From contig CBDIIA010000002.1 of the NCBI GenBank assembly GCA_965279475.1, positions 558,001 through 622,000 of the forward strand: a stretch of DNA of 64,000 bases, given 5' to 3'. Source of the stretch: Pseudorhodoferax sp965279475. GTDB lineage: Bacteria > Pseudomonadota > Gammaproteobacteria > Burkholderiales > Burkholderiaceae_C. Of this stretch, positions 51,184-60,174 are shown piece by piece. Each line of letters opens with the position of its first letter. Position 1 is the stretch's first letter. Position numbers and translations under genes: made by a program. The notes beneath the pieces are model-generated. The model saw nothing but the letters and a program-made list of their open reading frames with translations. It made no database searches and was not told where the DNA came from.

Positions 51184-52008
51184 ATGCAGATCCAGATTCA
51201 CCACAATGAGGCGCTGAGCGTCAACTATTCGGTCGAAGGCGAGGGGCAGGACATCGTTCTGGTGCATGGACTTGGCCTGAGCTCGATGAAGACCTGGGTC
51301 CACCAGGTGCCCGCGCTGGCGAAGCATTTTCGTGTGCATACGTACGATGTACGTGGTTTCGGCCAGACCGACAACCCCACCGGCAAGTTCTCGGTGCAGC
51401 AGCATGCCTACGACCTGTACGAGCTGCTCAAGACGCTGGGCCTGCAGCAGGTGGTGCTGGTCGGCTTCTCGATGGGCGGATGGATCTCGCAGCAATTCGT
51501 GCTCGACCACCCCGAAATGGTGAAGGCCCTCGTGCTGTCGTGCACCACCAGCGGGCTTCGGCCCGAAGGTGCAAAACGCTTCGTGGCACGCGCGGCGATG
51601 GTGGACGCCACCGGCACCGCGCCGCAGGCCGAAGAGCAGATCAAGAACACCTTCGCCGTGGAGTCATTCGCACAACAGCCCGAGCTGATCGACTTCTACC
51701 GCGAGAATTTTCTGGACGCGAAGCAGAACAACCCCGCCTCGTATGCGGCCATGTTCCGCGCGCTGACGGTCACGACCTGGACCGCGCAGCTCGGGCGCAT
51801 CACCTGTCCGACGCTGGTGGTGTGCGGTGATTCCGACAAGGGCATCACGCGCGGGAACACGCCGACCGACGCTACAGAGATCCTGCACGAAGGCATTCCG
51901 GGCTCGCGCCTGGTGGTGATCGAAAAAGGCGGGCACTACGCCCACCTGGAACAACCCGACGAATGGAACGCCATGCTGAAACATTTTCTGGACGAGGTGC
52001 TGGCATGA
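51184..52008 (+). CDS. Alpha/beta-fold hydrolase, 3-oxoadipate enol-lactonase-like
   Basis: This 274-aa serine hydrolase has the oxyanion-hole HG of VLVHGLGLSS, nucleophile Ser96 in GFSMGG, acid in GDSDKG and His in GGHYAHLEQPDEW. This is the PcaD/esterase type; the natural ester or lactone is unknown. ATG 51184 is chosen because an upstream ATG at 51124 lies before the predicted -10 box. Its stop overlaps the next start by 4 bp (ATGA), so it is coupled to a Bug gene. Confidence 0.9.
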   Translation: MQIQIHHNEALSVNYSVEGEGQDIVLVHGLGLSSMKTWVHQVPALAKHFRVHTYDVRGFGQTDNPTGKFSVQQHAYDLYELLKTLGLQQVVLVGFSMGGWISQQFVLDHPEMVKALVLSCTTSGLRPEGAKRFVARAAMVDATGTAPQAEEQIKNTFAVESFAQQPELIDFYRENFLDAKQNNPASYAAMFRALTVTTWTAQLGRITCPTLVVCGDSDKGITRGNTPTDATEILHEGIPGSRLVVIEKGGHYAHLEQPDEWNAMLKHFLDEVLA

Positions 52009-52985
52009 ACTTCAAGGCACGACGCCTGGCAAGCTTTGCCACCAGCCTGGCCGGCTTCGCGTTCGCCTGCATGCCGCTGGCGAACGCCGTCGCGGCGGAC
52101 TTCCCCACGCGGCCGATCACGCTGGTGATCCCGTACACCGCGGGCGGCGCAACCGACCGCACCTTCCGCACGCTGGCACTGGCGGCGAAGAACTACTTTC
52201 CGCAGCCGGTCGTGGTCGAGAACCGGCCCGGCGGCAGCGGCGCGGTGGCGGTTGCCGCGATGCTGGCCAAGGAGCCCGATGGCTACACGGTGACGGTGAT
52301 CGTGCCGGTGCTGCAGCGCGCGTCGTTCCAGAACAAGTTCTCGTTCGATGTGGTGAAGGACGTGACGCCGATCATCCAGGTCGCAGGCCTGCAATACGGC
52401 ATCGTCGTGCACCCCGAGTCGCGCTACAAGACGCTGAAGGATCTGGTGGACGACGCGCGGGCGCGGCCGGGCGAGGTGTCGTACATGTCGGCCGGCCTGG
52501 GCTCGGGCGGCCACATCTACATGGAGGAGATCGGTGCAGCCAATGGCGGCGTCAAGTTCAACCACATTCCCGCCAACGGCGATGCCCAGGCGGCGATGGC
52601 CGTCTTGGGCAAGCAGGTCGACTTCATCGCCGTGTCGCCCGGCGGCTGGGAGCCCAACGTGAAGGCCGGCAAGCTGCGGCTGCTGGCCACGCTCGGCGAG
52701 AAGCGCATGAACAAGTTTCCCGATGCGCCCACGGTGAAGGAGCTGGGCTACAAGGTGGTCCACCTGACGCCGTTGGGCCTGGCCGGCCCCAAGGGCCTGG
52801 CGCCCGACGTGGTGAAGACCTTGCACGAGGGTTTTCGCAAGGCCATGAACGACCCCGCATTCACCAGCGTGATGGAAGAACTCGAGAACCCGCTGATGTA
52901 CCTGGGCCCGGAAGCTTACGAGAAGGGCTGGGCCGCCTCGTATGTCGAGGAAGGCGAACGTGCGAAGAAGTTCCTGATGAAATGA
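52005..52985 (+). CDS. Bug/TctC-family periplasmic substrate-binding protein
   Basis: This 326-aa binding protein has a signal peptide (cleaved near ANAVAADFP) and the Bug core RPITLVIPYTAGGATDRTFR, RPGGSGAVAVAAMLAK and IPANGDAQAAMAVLGKQ; it lacks the common PYKG motif, so it is an outlying member. It is coupled to the alpha/beta hydrolase gene and could capture the same ester, lactone or acid. Confidence 0.9.
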   Translation: MNFKARRLASFATSLAGFAFACMPLANAVAADFPTRPITLVIPYTAGGATDRTFRTLALAAKNYFPQPVVVENRPGGSGAVAVAAMLAKEPDGYTVTVIVPVLQRASFQNKFSFDVVKDVTPIIQVAGLQYGIVVHPESRYKTLKDLVDDARARPGEVSYMSAGLGSGGHIYMEEIGAANGGVKFNHIPANGDAQAAMAVLGKQVDFIAVSPGGWEPNVKAGKLRLLATLGEKRMNKFPDAPTVKELGYKVVHLTPLGLAGPKGLAPDVVKTLHEGFRKAMNDPAFTSVMEELENPLMYLGPEAYEKGWAASYVEEGERAKKFLMK

Positions 52986-53061
52986 CGTAAGGCACCGGCC
53001 CGCCCGTTTACTTAACTTTACGGGGCATTCAGCGGGGCGCCGTGTCGGAGGGCCACCATCA

Positions 53062-53087
53062 AGGCATGCGTCTGCAGACGCTCGCCT
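53062..53087 (+). promoter_or_regulatory. Imperfect 26-bp dyad upstream of the response regulator
   Basis: GCGTCTGCAGACGC (53068-53081) is a perfect 14-bp palindrome, flanked by AGGC and GCCT at two bases' distance on either side. It lies 77 bp after the Bug stop and 30 bp before the response regulator ATG. It could be a transcript-end hairpin or an operator; no T tract follows. Confidence 0.45.
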
Positions 53088-53116
53088 ATTCCGCCCCTCG
53101 ACACTAAACTGACCCC

Positions 53117-53833
53117 ATGAGCACACAACTGCTGATGATCGAAGACGACACCCGTCTCGCCCACATGGTGGGCGAGTACCTGAGCCAATCGGGGTTCGTC
53201 GTCAAACATGCCGCCACCGCCCAGGAGGGTCTCGCCCAGCTGCAGGACCCCGGTTCCGGCACCATGCCCGAACTCGTGATCCTCGACCTGATGCTGCCCG
53301 ACATGGACGGCCTCGAGGTCTGCCGCCGCATCCGCGCGGCCCAGGGCGACATGGCGCGCGTGCCGGTGCTGATGCTGACCGCCAAGGGCGATCCGCTGGA
53401 CCGCATCATCGGCCTCGAACTCGGCGCCGACGACTACCTGCCCAAGCCATTCGAGCCGCGCGAGCTGCTGGCGCGCATCCGCGCGATCCTGCGCCGCCGG
53501 GTCGAAGGCACACCGACGGCCAACAAGGTGCTGCGCTTCGGCTCGCTCGAGATCGACCGCGACGCCCGCACCGTGACCGTCGGCGGCGAAGCCTGCGACC
53601 TGACCGCCTACCAGTTCGACCTGCTGGTCACGCTGGCCGAACGCGCCGGCCGGGTGCTGACGCGCGACCAGATCATGGAGGCCGTACGCGGCCGCGAGCT
53701 CGAGGCCTTCGACCGCTCGATCGACGTGCACATGGGGCGCATCCGCGCCGCCATCGAGGCCGACCCCAAGAACCCCAGGCGCATCGTCACCGTGCGCGGC
53801 GCCGGTTATGTCTTCGCCAAGCAGCAGGATTGA
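53117..53833 (+). CDS. OmpR-family response regulator
   Basis: This 238-aa regulator has a receiver domain with acidic pair D10-D11, phospho-acceptor D57 in VILDLMLPD, conserved Thr/Lys (MLTAKG, YLPKPFEP) and a C-terminal winged helix (LTAYQFDLLVTLAERAGRVLTRDQIMEAV...RIVTVRGAGYVF). It resembles RstA/CpxR/OmpR types. The kinase gene follows 25 bp later, making a standard two-component operon. Target genes are not evident. Confidence 0.93.
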   Translation: MSTQLLMIEDDTRLAHMVGEYLSQSGFVVKHAATAQEGLAQLQDPGSGTMPELVILDLMLPDMDGLEVCRRIRAAQGDMARVPVLMLTAKGDPLDRIIGLELGADDYLPKPFEPRELLARIRAILRRRVEGTPTANKVLRFGSLEIDRDARTVTVGGEACDLTAYQFDLLVTLAERAGRVLTRDQIMEAVRGRELEAFDRSIDVHMGRIRAAIEADPKNPRRIVTVRGAGYVFAKQQD

Positions 53834-53858
53834 GTTGCGGCCGGCAGCCTTGCCGGCG

Positions 53859-55106
53859 ATGCCCGTGGCGCACGGCCTGCCGGCCTTGCTGCAGCGGCTG
53901 TACGTGCGCATCTGGCTGTCGGTGCTGCTGGCTGTGGCCGTACTGATGCTGCTGGTGGGCTGGGCTTGGCGCCTGGCGGCCGACCCGCCGCTGCGCGACC
54001 TGGTCGTGCACAACGAGACGGGCGAGATCGTCGGCCGCGGTGCGTGGCGCGGCTCGCGCGGACCGAACGGCGAGCCTCCGCCGCCGCTCGAGGACCCGGT
54101 CGACGATGCCACTGCCGCCAACCCGCCACCGCCCCGGCCCAAGAGCGGACCCGAATTCCTGGTGCGGATGCGCGATGGCCAGCAGTTGCTGATCCACCTG
54201 CCGCGGCCGCCGCGCTCGACCTGGAACCGGCCGCCGTTCGGCTTCTTCTGGGTGCTGGGCCTGGTGGGGGTTGCTGCGGCGCTGGCGATGTACCCGATCG
54301 CACGACGGCTGACGCGCCGGCTCGAGACACTGCAGCGCAGCGTCGAGCTGTGGGGCTCGGGTGATCTCTCGGCGCGCGTGGCGATCACCGGCAGCGATGA
54401 GGTGGGTTTTCTGGCGCAGCGCTTCAACAGCGCCGCCGAGCGCATCGAGAACCTGATGCAGTCGCAGAAGTCGCTGCTGGCGAATGCGTCGCACGAACTG
54501 CGCTCGCCGCTCGCGCGCATCCGCATGGGGCTGGAGTTGATGGGCTCGTCGCCCTCGCCGATGTTCAAGGACGAAATCTCGCGCAACATCGCCGAACTCG
54601 ACCAGCTGATCGACGAGATCCTGCTGGCGAGCCGCCTCGACGCACGCGAGGCCGACCTGGGCACGGTCGAAGAGGTCGACTGGACCGGCCTCACCGCCGA
54701 AGAATGCGCCCGGCTCGATGTGACCTTCGACGCCGGCAACGCGGTGGGCGACGACGCACCGCCGGTGCAGGTGCGCGGCGTGGCCAAGCTGCTGCGGCGC
54801 GCGGTGCGCAACCTGCTCGAGAACGCGCGGCGCTATGGCCAGGGTGAAGTCAGCGTGACGCTGCAGCAGGTCGGCGACCGCGCCGTGCTGCGGGTGTTCG
54901 ACCGCGGCCCCGGCGTGCCGCCGGCGCTGCGCGAACGCATCTTCGAGCCGTTCTACCGCCTGCCCGGTGCCAGCGAGAGCAACGGCGGCGTGGGCCTGGG
55001 CCTGTCGTTGGTCAAGTCGATCGCCGAGCGCCATGGCGGGACAGTGCGCTGCGAAGACCGCACCGGTGGCGGCGCCTGCTTCGTCATCGATCTGCCGGCG
55101 GGTTGA
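53859..55106 (+). CDS. Sensor histidine kinase
   Basis: This kinase of about 415 aa has two membrane segments (about residues 17-40 and 131-150) around a short Pro-rich periplasmic loop, a HAMP domain, phospho-acceptor His212 in ANASHELRSPLAR, and an ATPase domain with NLLENARRYG, DRGPGVP and GGVGLGLSLVKSIAERHGG. The start is uncertain: ATG 53859 is kept, while TTG 53835 or an ATG inside the regulator gene at 53808 would add 8 or 17 residues. It pairs with the preceding response regulator. Confidence 0.92.
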   Translation: MPVAHGLPALLQRLYVRIWLSVLLAVAVLMLLVGWAWRLAADPPLRDLVVHNETGEIVGRGAWRGSRGPNGEPPPPLEDPVDDATAANPPPPRPKSGPEFLVRMRDGQQLLIHLPRPPRSTWNRPPFGFFWVLGLVGVAAALAMYPIARRLTRRLETLQRSVELWGSGDLSARVAITGSDEVGFLAQRFNSAAERIENLMQSQKSLLANASHELRSPLARIRMGLELMGSSPSPMFKDEISRNIAELDQLIDEILLASRLDAREADLGTVEEVDWTGLTAEECARLDVTFDAGNAVGDDAPPVQVRGVAKLLRRAVRNLLENARRYGQGEVSVTLQQVGDRAVLRVFDRGPGVPPALRERIFEPFYRLPGASESNGGVGLGLSLVKSIAERHGGTVRCEDRTGGGACFVIDLPAG

Positions 55107-55136
55107 CACACTCGCCGCCAGACCGAGCGCGCCTGG

Positions 55137-55430
55137 CTACCTGCTCCAGTCGAGCAGCTCGGCGGTGCGCGAGACGACCCAGCCGGCCTCCTCCGGACTG
55201 ACGACGCTGCCCTCGGCCAGCAGGCCGGCGCGGCAGCGGTCGAGCACCTCGGCGTGCGACAGGCCGCTCTTGAACTCGAGGCCGCCACAGAATTCGACCA
55301 TCTGCAGCGCCATGTCCTCGCACAGGTCGTAGCGCGCCTCGATGCTCTCGCGCGTCGCCACGGGTCTTCCGTTGACGCAGTACAGCGCCATGAAGGATTC
55401 GGGAACGACGATCTGGTTGGGTTCGTACAT
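55137..55430 (-). CDS. Small conserved hypothetical protein
   Basis: This 97-aa soluble protein begins MYEPNQIVVPESFMALYCVNGRP and contains REIEARYDLCEDMA-like SIEARYDLCEDMALQMVEFC. Similar short proteins are common in Comamonadaceae without a known function. It converges with the kinase gene (30-bp gap) and is divergent from the first caspase gene by 101 bp. Confidence 0.72.
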   Translation of the reverse strand: MYEPNQIVVPESFMALYCVNGRPVATRESIEARYDLCEDMALQMVEFCGGLEFKSGLSHAEVLDRCRAGLLAEGSVVSPEEAGWVVSRTAELLDWSR

Positions 55431-55531
55431 GGCGGGCTTCGCGACAGCGGCGAAATCCAGTGTAGCCGTACCGCCCACGCGTTCGCGGGGGTAAGGCTTG
55501 TCCTCGGGATGCGCGTCGCACAGAATGTGCC

Positions 55532-57085
55532 ATGCCCTTTCGCTCCGACCGGCTTCGCTTCTTTGCACCTGCCGCGCGTCTGCTGTTGGCCGCGGTTGCC
55601 ATCGGTCTCGTGCCCGCGCAAGCCCAGGCTCCCGCCGACCTGCGCGTCGCCCTGGTCATCGGCAACGCGGCTTACGCCCGCGCCCCACTGCTGAACCCGG
55701 CCAACGATGCCCAGGCGATGGCCAAGGCACTCAAGGGCCTGGGCTTCGACGTGGTGGAGCTGCGTGATGGCTCGAAAGAGCAGATGGCCGAGGCCATCGC
55801 CAAGGTGCGCGAGACCTTGAAAGGCAAGCAAGGCGTGGGCATGCTGTACTACGCCGGCCACGGCCTGCAGCTGGACTGGCGCAACTACATGGTGCCGGTG
55901 GATGCCAAGCTGGCCAAGGCGACGGACGTGCCCGAGCAGACCGTCGATGTAGGCAGCGTGATCGAGGCCTTCAAGACTGCCGGCAACCGCATGAACATCC
56001 TGGTGCTGGATGCCTGCCGCGACAACCCGTTCTCGGGCACCGCCAGCGGCAAGGGGCTGGCGCAGCTCGATGCGCCGCCGGGCACCTTTCTGGCCTATGC
56101 CACTGCGCCCGGCAACGTGGCCGAAGACGGGGATGCGTCTACCGGCAACGGGCTGTACACGCAGTTCCTGCTGGCCGAGCTGGGCAAACCCACGGCCAAG
56201 ATCGAGGACGTGTTCAAGCGGGTGCGGCTGCAGGTGCGCCAGAAGAGCGCGGGGCGGCAGATTCCGTGGGAGAGCACGAGTCTCGAAGACGACTTCTATT
56301 TCAACGACGCGCTGAGCGTGGCGGCCAAGGCCGAGCGCGACCGGATCGCGGCGAGCAAGGACGCACGTGACAAGGCCTTTGCGCTGGAGAAGGCGGCGTG
56401 GGACCGGATCAAGGACTCCCGGAACCCCGACGATTTCTACGCGTTCCTGCAGAAGTACCCGAACAACATGATCAGCGAGGTGGCACAGGCCCAGCTGGAA
56501 CGCCTGCAGCGGGCGCAGACAACGCCGGTCGCCAACCAGCAGGGCATCGTGCAAACGCCAGGCGAGGCGCGGTTCCGGTTGGGCGATACCGTCGTGTCGG
56601 TCTGGCGCGACGGCTACACGCAGGTCGAGAAGCAACGCATCACCTCGCGTGTGGTCAGGATCGACGAGACCAGCGTCGCCCTGGAAGACGGCACGGTGCT
56701 GACGCCCGATGGCGGCACGATCCGCAACCGGTTCGTCGCGGACCTGAGCCCGCCACGCCTCGACAAACCCGCTGGCGACTACGTGGTCGGCAAGAAATGG
56801 AGCTTCCGGTCGATCCAGACCACGCCCACGGGCCAGAAGTTCTGGGTCGAGGGCGAGGTGAAGATCGCGGCACTGGAAGACGTGACCGTGCCTGCCGGCA
56901 CCTTCAAGGCCTATCGGCTGGAGAGCGAGTCGATCAACCAGCTGGGCGGGCGTATCAGTTCGGTGTACTGGATGCAACCGGATTGGGGCCTGTCGATCAA
57001 GATGCTGCGCACCTTCCGTCCGTCCTACGGACAGGTCGAACGCGACATCTACGAAATGGTCTCGCGCACGCGCGGCGCAGGCTGA
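55532..57085 (+). CDS. Exported caspase-family protease (orthocaspase), copy 1
   Basis: This 517-aa protein has a signal peptide (cleaved near PAQAQAPAD), a peptidase C14 p20-like domain with His110 in YYAGHG and Cys162 in LVLDACRDNPF, a helical stretch with DRIKDSRNPDDFYAFLQKYPN, and a C-terminal beta domain of about 170 residues (from about 345). The dyad is intact, so proteolysis after basic residues, as in metacaspases, is expected. Its first 300 residues are nearly identical to the next gene's, so the two are tandem duplicates. Confidence 0.9.
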   Translation: MPFRSDRLRFFAPAARLLLAAVAIGLVPAQAQAPADLRVALVIGNAAYARAPLLNPANDAQAMAKALKGLGFDVVELRDGSKEQMAEAIAKVRETLKGKQGVGMLYYAGHGLQLDWRNYMVPVDAKLAKATDVPEQTVDVGSVIEAFKTAGNRMNILVLDACRDNPFSGTASGKGLAQLDAPPGTFLAYATAPGNVAEDGDASTGNGLYTQFLLAELGKPTAKIEDVFKRVRLQVRQKSAGRQIPWESTSLEDDFYFNDALSVAAKAERDRIAASKDARDKAFALEKAAWDRIKDSRNPDDFYAFLQKYPNNMISEVAQAQLERLQRAQTTPVANQQGIVQTPGEARFRLGDTVVSVWRDGYTQVEKQRITSRVVRIDETSVALEDGTVLTPDGGTIRNRFVADLSPPRLDKPAGDYVVGKKWSFRSIQTTPTGQKFWVEGEVKIAALEDVTVPAGTFKAYRLESESINQLGGRISSVYWMQPDWGLSIKMLRTFRPSYGQVERDIYEMVSRTRGAG

Positions 57086-57114
57086 AGCCCCGCCGCAGCC
57101 CTCGAACACCAAGA

Positions 57115-58650
57115 ATGATCTTGCCACCACGCTTCGCCGCGCGATCTCTGGGATGGATGTCGTTGGCGGCCGTGCTGGCGGCATTGCCAGCCGCCGCGCA
57201 AGCTCCGCTCGACCTGCGCGTGGCCCTGGTCATCGGCAATTCGGCCTACGCACGCGCCCCGCTGCTGAACCCGGCCAACGATGCCCAGGCGATGGCCAAG
57301 GCACTCAAGGGTCTGGGCTTCGATGTGGTCGAGCTGCGTGATGGTTCGAAAGAGCAGATGGCCGAGGCCATCGCCGAGGTGCGCGAGACCTTGAAAGGCA
57401 AGCAGGGCGTCGGCATGCTGTACTACGCCGGTCACGGCCTGCAGCTGGACTGGCGCAACTACATGGTGCCGGTCGACGCCAGACTGGCCAAGGCGACGGA
57501 CGTGCCCGAGCAGACGGTCGACGTGGGCAGTGTGATCGAGGCCTTCAAGACCGCCGGCAACCGCATGAACATCCTGGTGCTGGACGCCTGCCGCAACAAC
57601 CCTTTCTCGGGCACTGCGAGCGGCAAGGGTCTGGCGCAGCTCGATGCGCCGCCGGGCACCTTTCTCGCGTATGCCACGGCACCGGGCAATGTGGCCGAAG
57701 ACGGCGATGCGTCTACCGGCAACGGGCTGTACACGCAGTTCCTGCTGGCGGAGTTGGGCAAACCCGCCGCCAGGATCGAGGACGTGTTCAAGCGGGTGCG
57801 CTTCCAGGTGCGCCAGAAGAGCGCGGGCCGGCAGATTCCGTGGGAAAGCACGAGCCTCGAAGAAGATTTCTACTTCAACGATGCGTTGAGCGTCGCAGCC
57901 AAGGCCGAGCGCGACAGGCAGGCCGCGAGCAAGGATGCACGCGACAAGGCGTTCGCATTGGAGAAAGCCGAGTGGGACCGCATCAAGGATTCGAAGAACG
58001 CGGACGATCTCTACGTTTTCCTCCAGCGCTATCCGAACGGCCTTATTTCCGAGCAGGCACAGTTCCGGCTCGAACAACTGCAGAAGGCAGGCGTGGTCGG
58101 TGCACCGGGCTTGGACGGCATCCGACCGTTGCCGGCCTCGCAGGCGCGCTTCAAGATCGGGGATCGCTTCGTCTACCGCGAATCGGATGCCTATGGCAAA
58201 GAGGGAAAGCCCCGCGACTTGCGTGTGACCCGCGTCGACGCCTCTTCCGCGGTGATCAACGACGGTGCGGAGGTCTGGGATCTCATGGGCAACCTGGTGA
58301 CGGACGCCGGTGGCACGCGAAGCCCAGCCAAGGCCTGGTTTCCTGCCGAGCTCGCGATCGGAAAGAAGTGGCGGTCTGCGTATGGAATCCGCAACCAGTA
58401 TGGTGATTTCACGCTGTTCTGGGATTTCAAGGTCGTCGCCATCGAGACCGTCACTGTTCCGGCCGGCACCTTCAAGGCCTTTCGCATCGAGGGCAGCTCC
58501 GAATCATCGGCAAACCTGTACCAGACCGAGACGTACTGGATCGATCCGACAACGTTCCTGATGGTCAAGGATGTCTTTCTCCGCCGAAAAACAGGCGGGG
58601 CGATTGACGGTGGATACCAGCGCGAGCTGGTCAGCGTCACCCGCTCGTAG
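57115..58650 (+). CDS. Exported caspase-family protease (orthocaspase), copy 2
   Basis: This 511-aa protein has a signal peptide (cleaved near PAAAQAPLD), His107 in YYAGHG and Cys159 in LVLDACRNNPF. The protease half and the KYPN/RYPN helical segment match copy 1 almost residue for residue, whereas the C-terminal beta domain is different except for a shared ETVTVPAGTFKAFRIE-type strand (copy 1 EDVTVPAGTFKAYRLE). It starts 29 bp after copy 1 and is followed 25 bp on by a degraded repeat, copy D. The divergent C-terminal domains may give different targets or ligands. Confidence 0.9.
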   Translation: MILPPRFAARSLGWMSLAAVLAALPAAAQAPLDLRVALVIGNSAYARAPLLNPANDAQAMAKALKGLGFDVVELRDGSKEQMAEAIAEVRETLKGKQGVGMLYYAGHGLQLDWRNYMVPVDARLAKATDVPEQTVDVGSVIEAFKTAGNRMNILVLDACRNNPFSGTASGKGLAQLDAPPGTFLAYATAPGNVAEDGDASTGNGLYTQFLLAELGKPAARIEDVFKRVRFQVRQKSAGRQIPWESTSLEEDFYFNDALSVAAKAERDRQAASKDARDKAFALEKAEWDRIKDSKNADDLYVFLQRYPNGLISEQAQFRLEQLQKAGVVGAPGLDGIRPLPASQARFKIGDRFVYRESDAYGKEGKPRDLRVTRVDASSAVINDGAEVWDLMGNLVTDAGGTRSPAKAWFPAELAIGKKWRSAYGIRNQYGDFTLFWDFKVVAIETVTVPAGTFKAFRIEGSSESSANLYQTETYWIDPTTFLMVKDVFLRRKTGGAIDGGYQRELVSVTRS

Positions 58651-58675
58651 CGCGTCGACGCTTGCCGAGGATGAA

Positions 58676-58752
58676 GCCCCCCAGTCTGCACAAAGGTCGT
58701 GGCGCTTCGCGAATGCCAGACGGGTGCACGCGCACGTGCCCGGCATCGCCGG
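58676..58752 (+). repeat. Degenerate intercistronic repeat, copy D
   Basis: GCCCCCCAGTCTGCAC followed by GGCGCTTCGC and a GTGCCCGGCATCGCCGG end resembles copy A read in transcript sense (GCCCCCAGTCTGCGC ... GTGGCCCGGCAGAGCCGG). It begins 25 nt after the stop of the second caspase gene, in sense orientation. It occupies the gap to the convergent nitronate monooxygenase-like gene. Confidence 0.5.
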
Positions 58753-59790
58753 TCAGAGCCGCGCCGCCAGCGCACGGGTCAGCGTGGCCGCATCGGTCTC
58801 GCGGCAGCCGCTGCGGTTCTGGCCCGACCACAGGGGTGAGAAGTCGCCGCTGCCCTGGGCCTCGGCCTTCGCGCGCAGCGGCGCCAGTGCTGCGGTCGCC
58901 AGCGGGAACGCGGGCGCGTCGGCGCTCATCGGCCCCAGGTCGCGCATCAACCGGTTGACGATGCCGCGTGCGGGCCGGCCGGAGAACAGCCGCGTCAACA
59001 CGGTGTGGCCCGAGGCCGGATCGCGCAGCGCGGCGCGGTGCACGGCGCTGGTCGAGGCCTCATCGCACAGCATGTAGGCCGTGCCGATCTGCACCGCGGA
59101 CGCCCCCAGCGCCAGCGCCGCCTGCACGCCTTGCGCATCGGCGATGCCGCCCGCGGCGATCACGGGCAGCTGCACCGCCGCCACCACCTGCGGCAGCAGC
59201 GCCATCGTGCCGCTCTGCAGCGCGAGATCGTGGTCGAGGAAGTGGCCGCGGTGGCCGCCTGCCTCCAGCCCCTGCGCGATCACCGCATCGGCGCCATGCG
59301 CCTGGAGCCAGCGCGCTTCGTCGACCGTGGTGGCCGACGCGAGCACCTTGGCGCCCCAGGCCTTGACGCGGGCCATCAGGTCCGGCGTGGGCAAACCGAA
59401 ATGGAAACTCACGATCGGCGGCTTGAACTCGCCCAGCACATCGGCCATCGCATGGCTGAACGGTGCCCGCGCCGGCCCGGGTGCCAGGCTGGCGGCATCG
59501 ATGCCGAGTTCCGCGTAGTAGGGCGCCAGGCGTTCGCGCCAGCGCGCCTCGTGGGCAACATCCGGCACCGGAGGCGTGTGAACGAAGAAGTTGACGTTGT
59601 AGGGTTGCCGCGTCGCGGTGGTGATGGCGGTCAGCTCGGCACGCAAGGCGTCGGCGCCGAGCATCGCGGCGGGCAGCGATCCCAGGCCACCGGCCTGGCT
59701 CACCGCAATGGCCAGGCGGCTGCCCTGTGAGCCCGCCATCGGGGCCTGGACCAGAGGCAATGCCGTGCCGAGAAAGCCGTGTGTGTCCAT
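58753..59790 (-). CDS. Nitronate monooxygenase (2-nitropropane dioxygenase)-family flavoprotein
   Basis: This 345-aa FMN enzyme has LVQAPMAGSQG at the N-terminus, GGHRGH with the catalytic His, VIAAGGIADAQGVQAALALGASAVQIGTAYMLCDEA for FMN phosphate binding, and RGIVNRLMRD near the C-terminus. These are marks of class I/II nitronate monooxygenases, which oxidise alkyl nitronates or propionate 3-nitronate. Physiological substrate is not known. It is divergent from the orphan atpE gene by 130 bp. Confidence 0.9.
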   Translation of the reverse strand: MDTHGFLGTALPLVQAPMAGSQGSRLAIAVSQAGGLGSLPAAMLGADALRAELTAITTATRQPYNVNFFVHTPPVPDVAHEARWRERLAPYYAELGIDAASLAPGPARAPFSHAMADVLGEFKPPIVSFHFGLPTPDLMARVKAWGAKVLASATTVDEARWLQAHGADAVIAQGLEAGGHRGHFLDHDLALQSGTMALLPQVVAAVQLPVIAAGGIADAQGVQAALALGASAVQIGTAYMLCDEASTSAVHRAALRDPASGHTVLTRLFSGRPARGIVNRLMRDLGPMSADAPAFPLATAALAPLRAKAEAQGSGDFSPLWSGQNRSGCRETDAATLTRALAARL

Positions 59791-59920
59791 CGCAGTCTCC
59801 TGTTTCTTCCATGCATGTGCCGTGCGCATCCTACCGAACATGACCTGCCACGTCATGGCCTTGCCGCGCGTCTGGCAGGAAGATCGAGGCCATTCGAAGG
59901 CAACCCCAAGGAGCGACACC

Positions 59921-60163
59921 ATGACAGACATCGGCGCCATCGCCATTGCATGCGGCTTGATCATCGGCCTCGGCGCCATTGGCGCCTGCCTGGGCATCGG
60001 CGTGATGGGCGGACGGTTCATCGAAGGCGCGGTGCGCCAGCCTGAGCTGATGGAGCCGCTGCAGGTGAAGATGTTCCTGCTGGCCGGCCTGATCGACGCC
60101 AACTTCCTGATCGGTGTGGGCGTGGCGATGATGTTCGTGTTCGCGAACCCCTTCCTCAAGTAG
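59921..60163 (+). CDS. atpE: Orphan F0-type ATP synthase subunit c
   Basis: This 80-aa double-helix proteolipid aligns along its length with Burkholderiales AtpE: IIGLGAIGACLGIGVMGGRFIEGAVRQPELMEPLQVKMFLLAGLIDANFLIGVGVAM. The proton-carrying acid is Asp59 in GLIDAN, and the RQPE loop is at 39-42, so it should be a working rotor subunit. A strong AAGGAG lies 7 nt before the ATG. No other atp gene is near, which is unusual; a main atp operon elsewhere would make this an extra copy. Confidence 0.9.
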   Translation: MTDIGAIAIACGLIIGLGAIGACLGIGVMGGRFIEGAVRQPELMEPLQVKMFLLAGLIDANFLIGVGVAMMFVFANPFLK

Positions 60164-60174
60164 ACGCCAGTCGT

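Noticed and set aside
55532..58650. Assembly duplication of one caspase gene
   Set aside because: The C-terminal domains and signal peptides differ, so the two copies are real, separate genes.
59921..60163. Edge of a full atp operon
   Set aside because: Flanking genes are a nitronate monooxygenase-like gene and waaF; no atpB, F, H, A, G, D or C is present.
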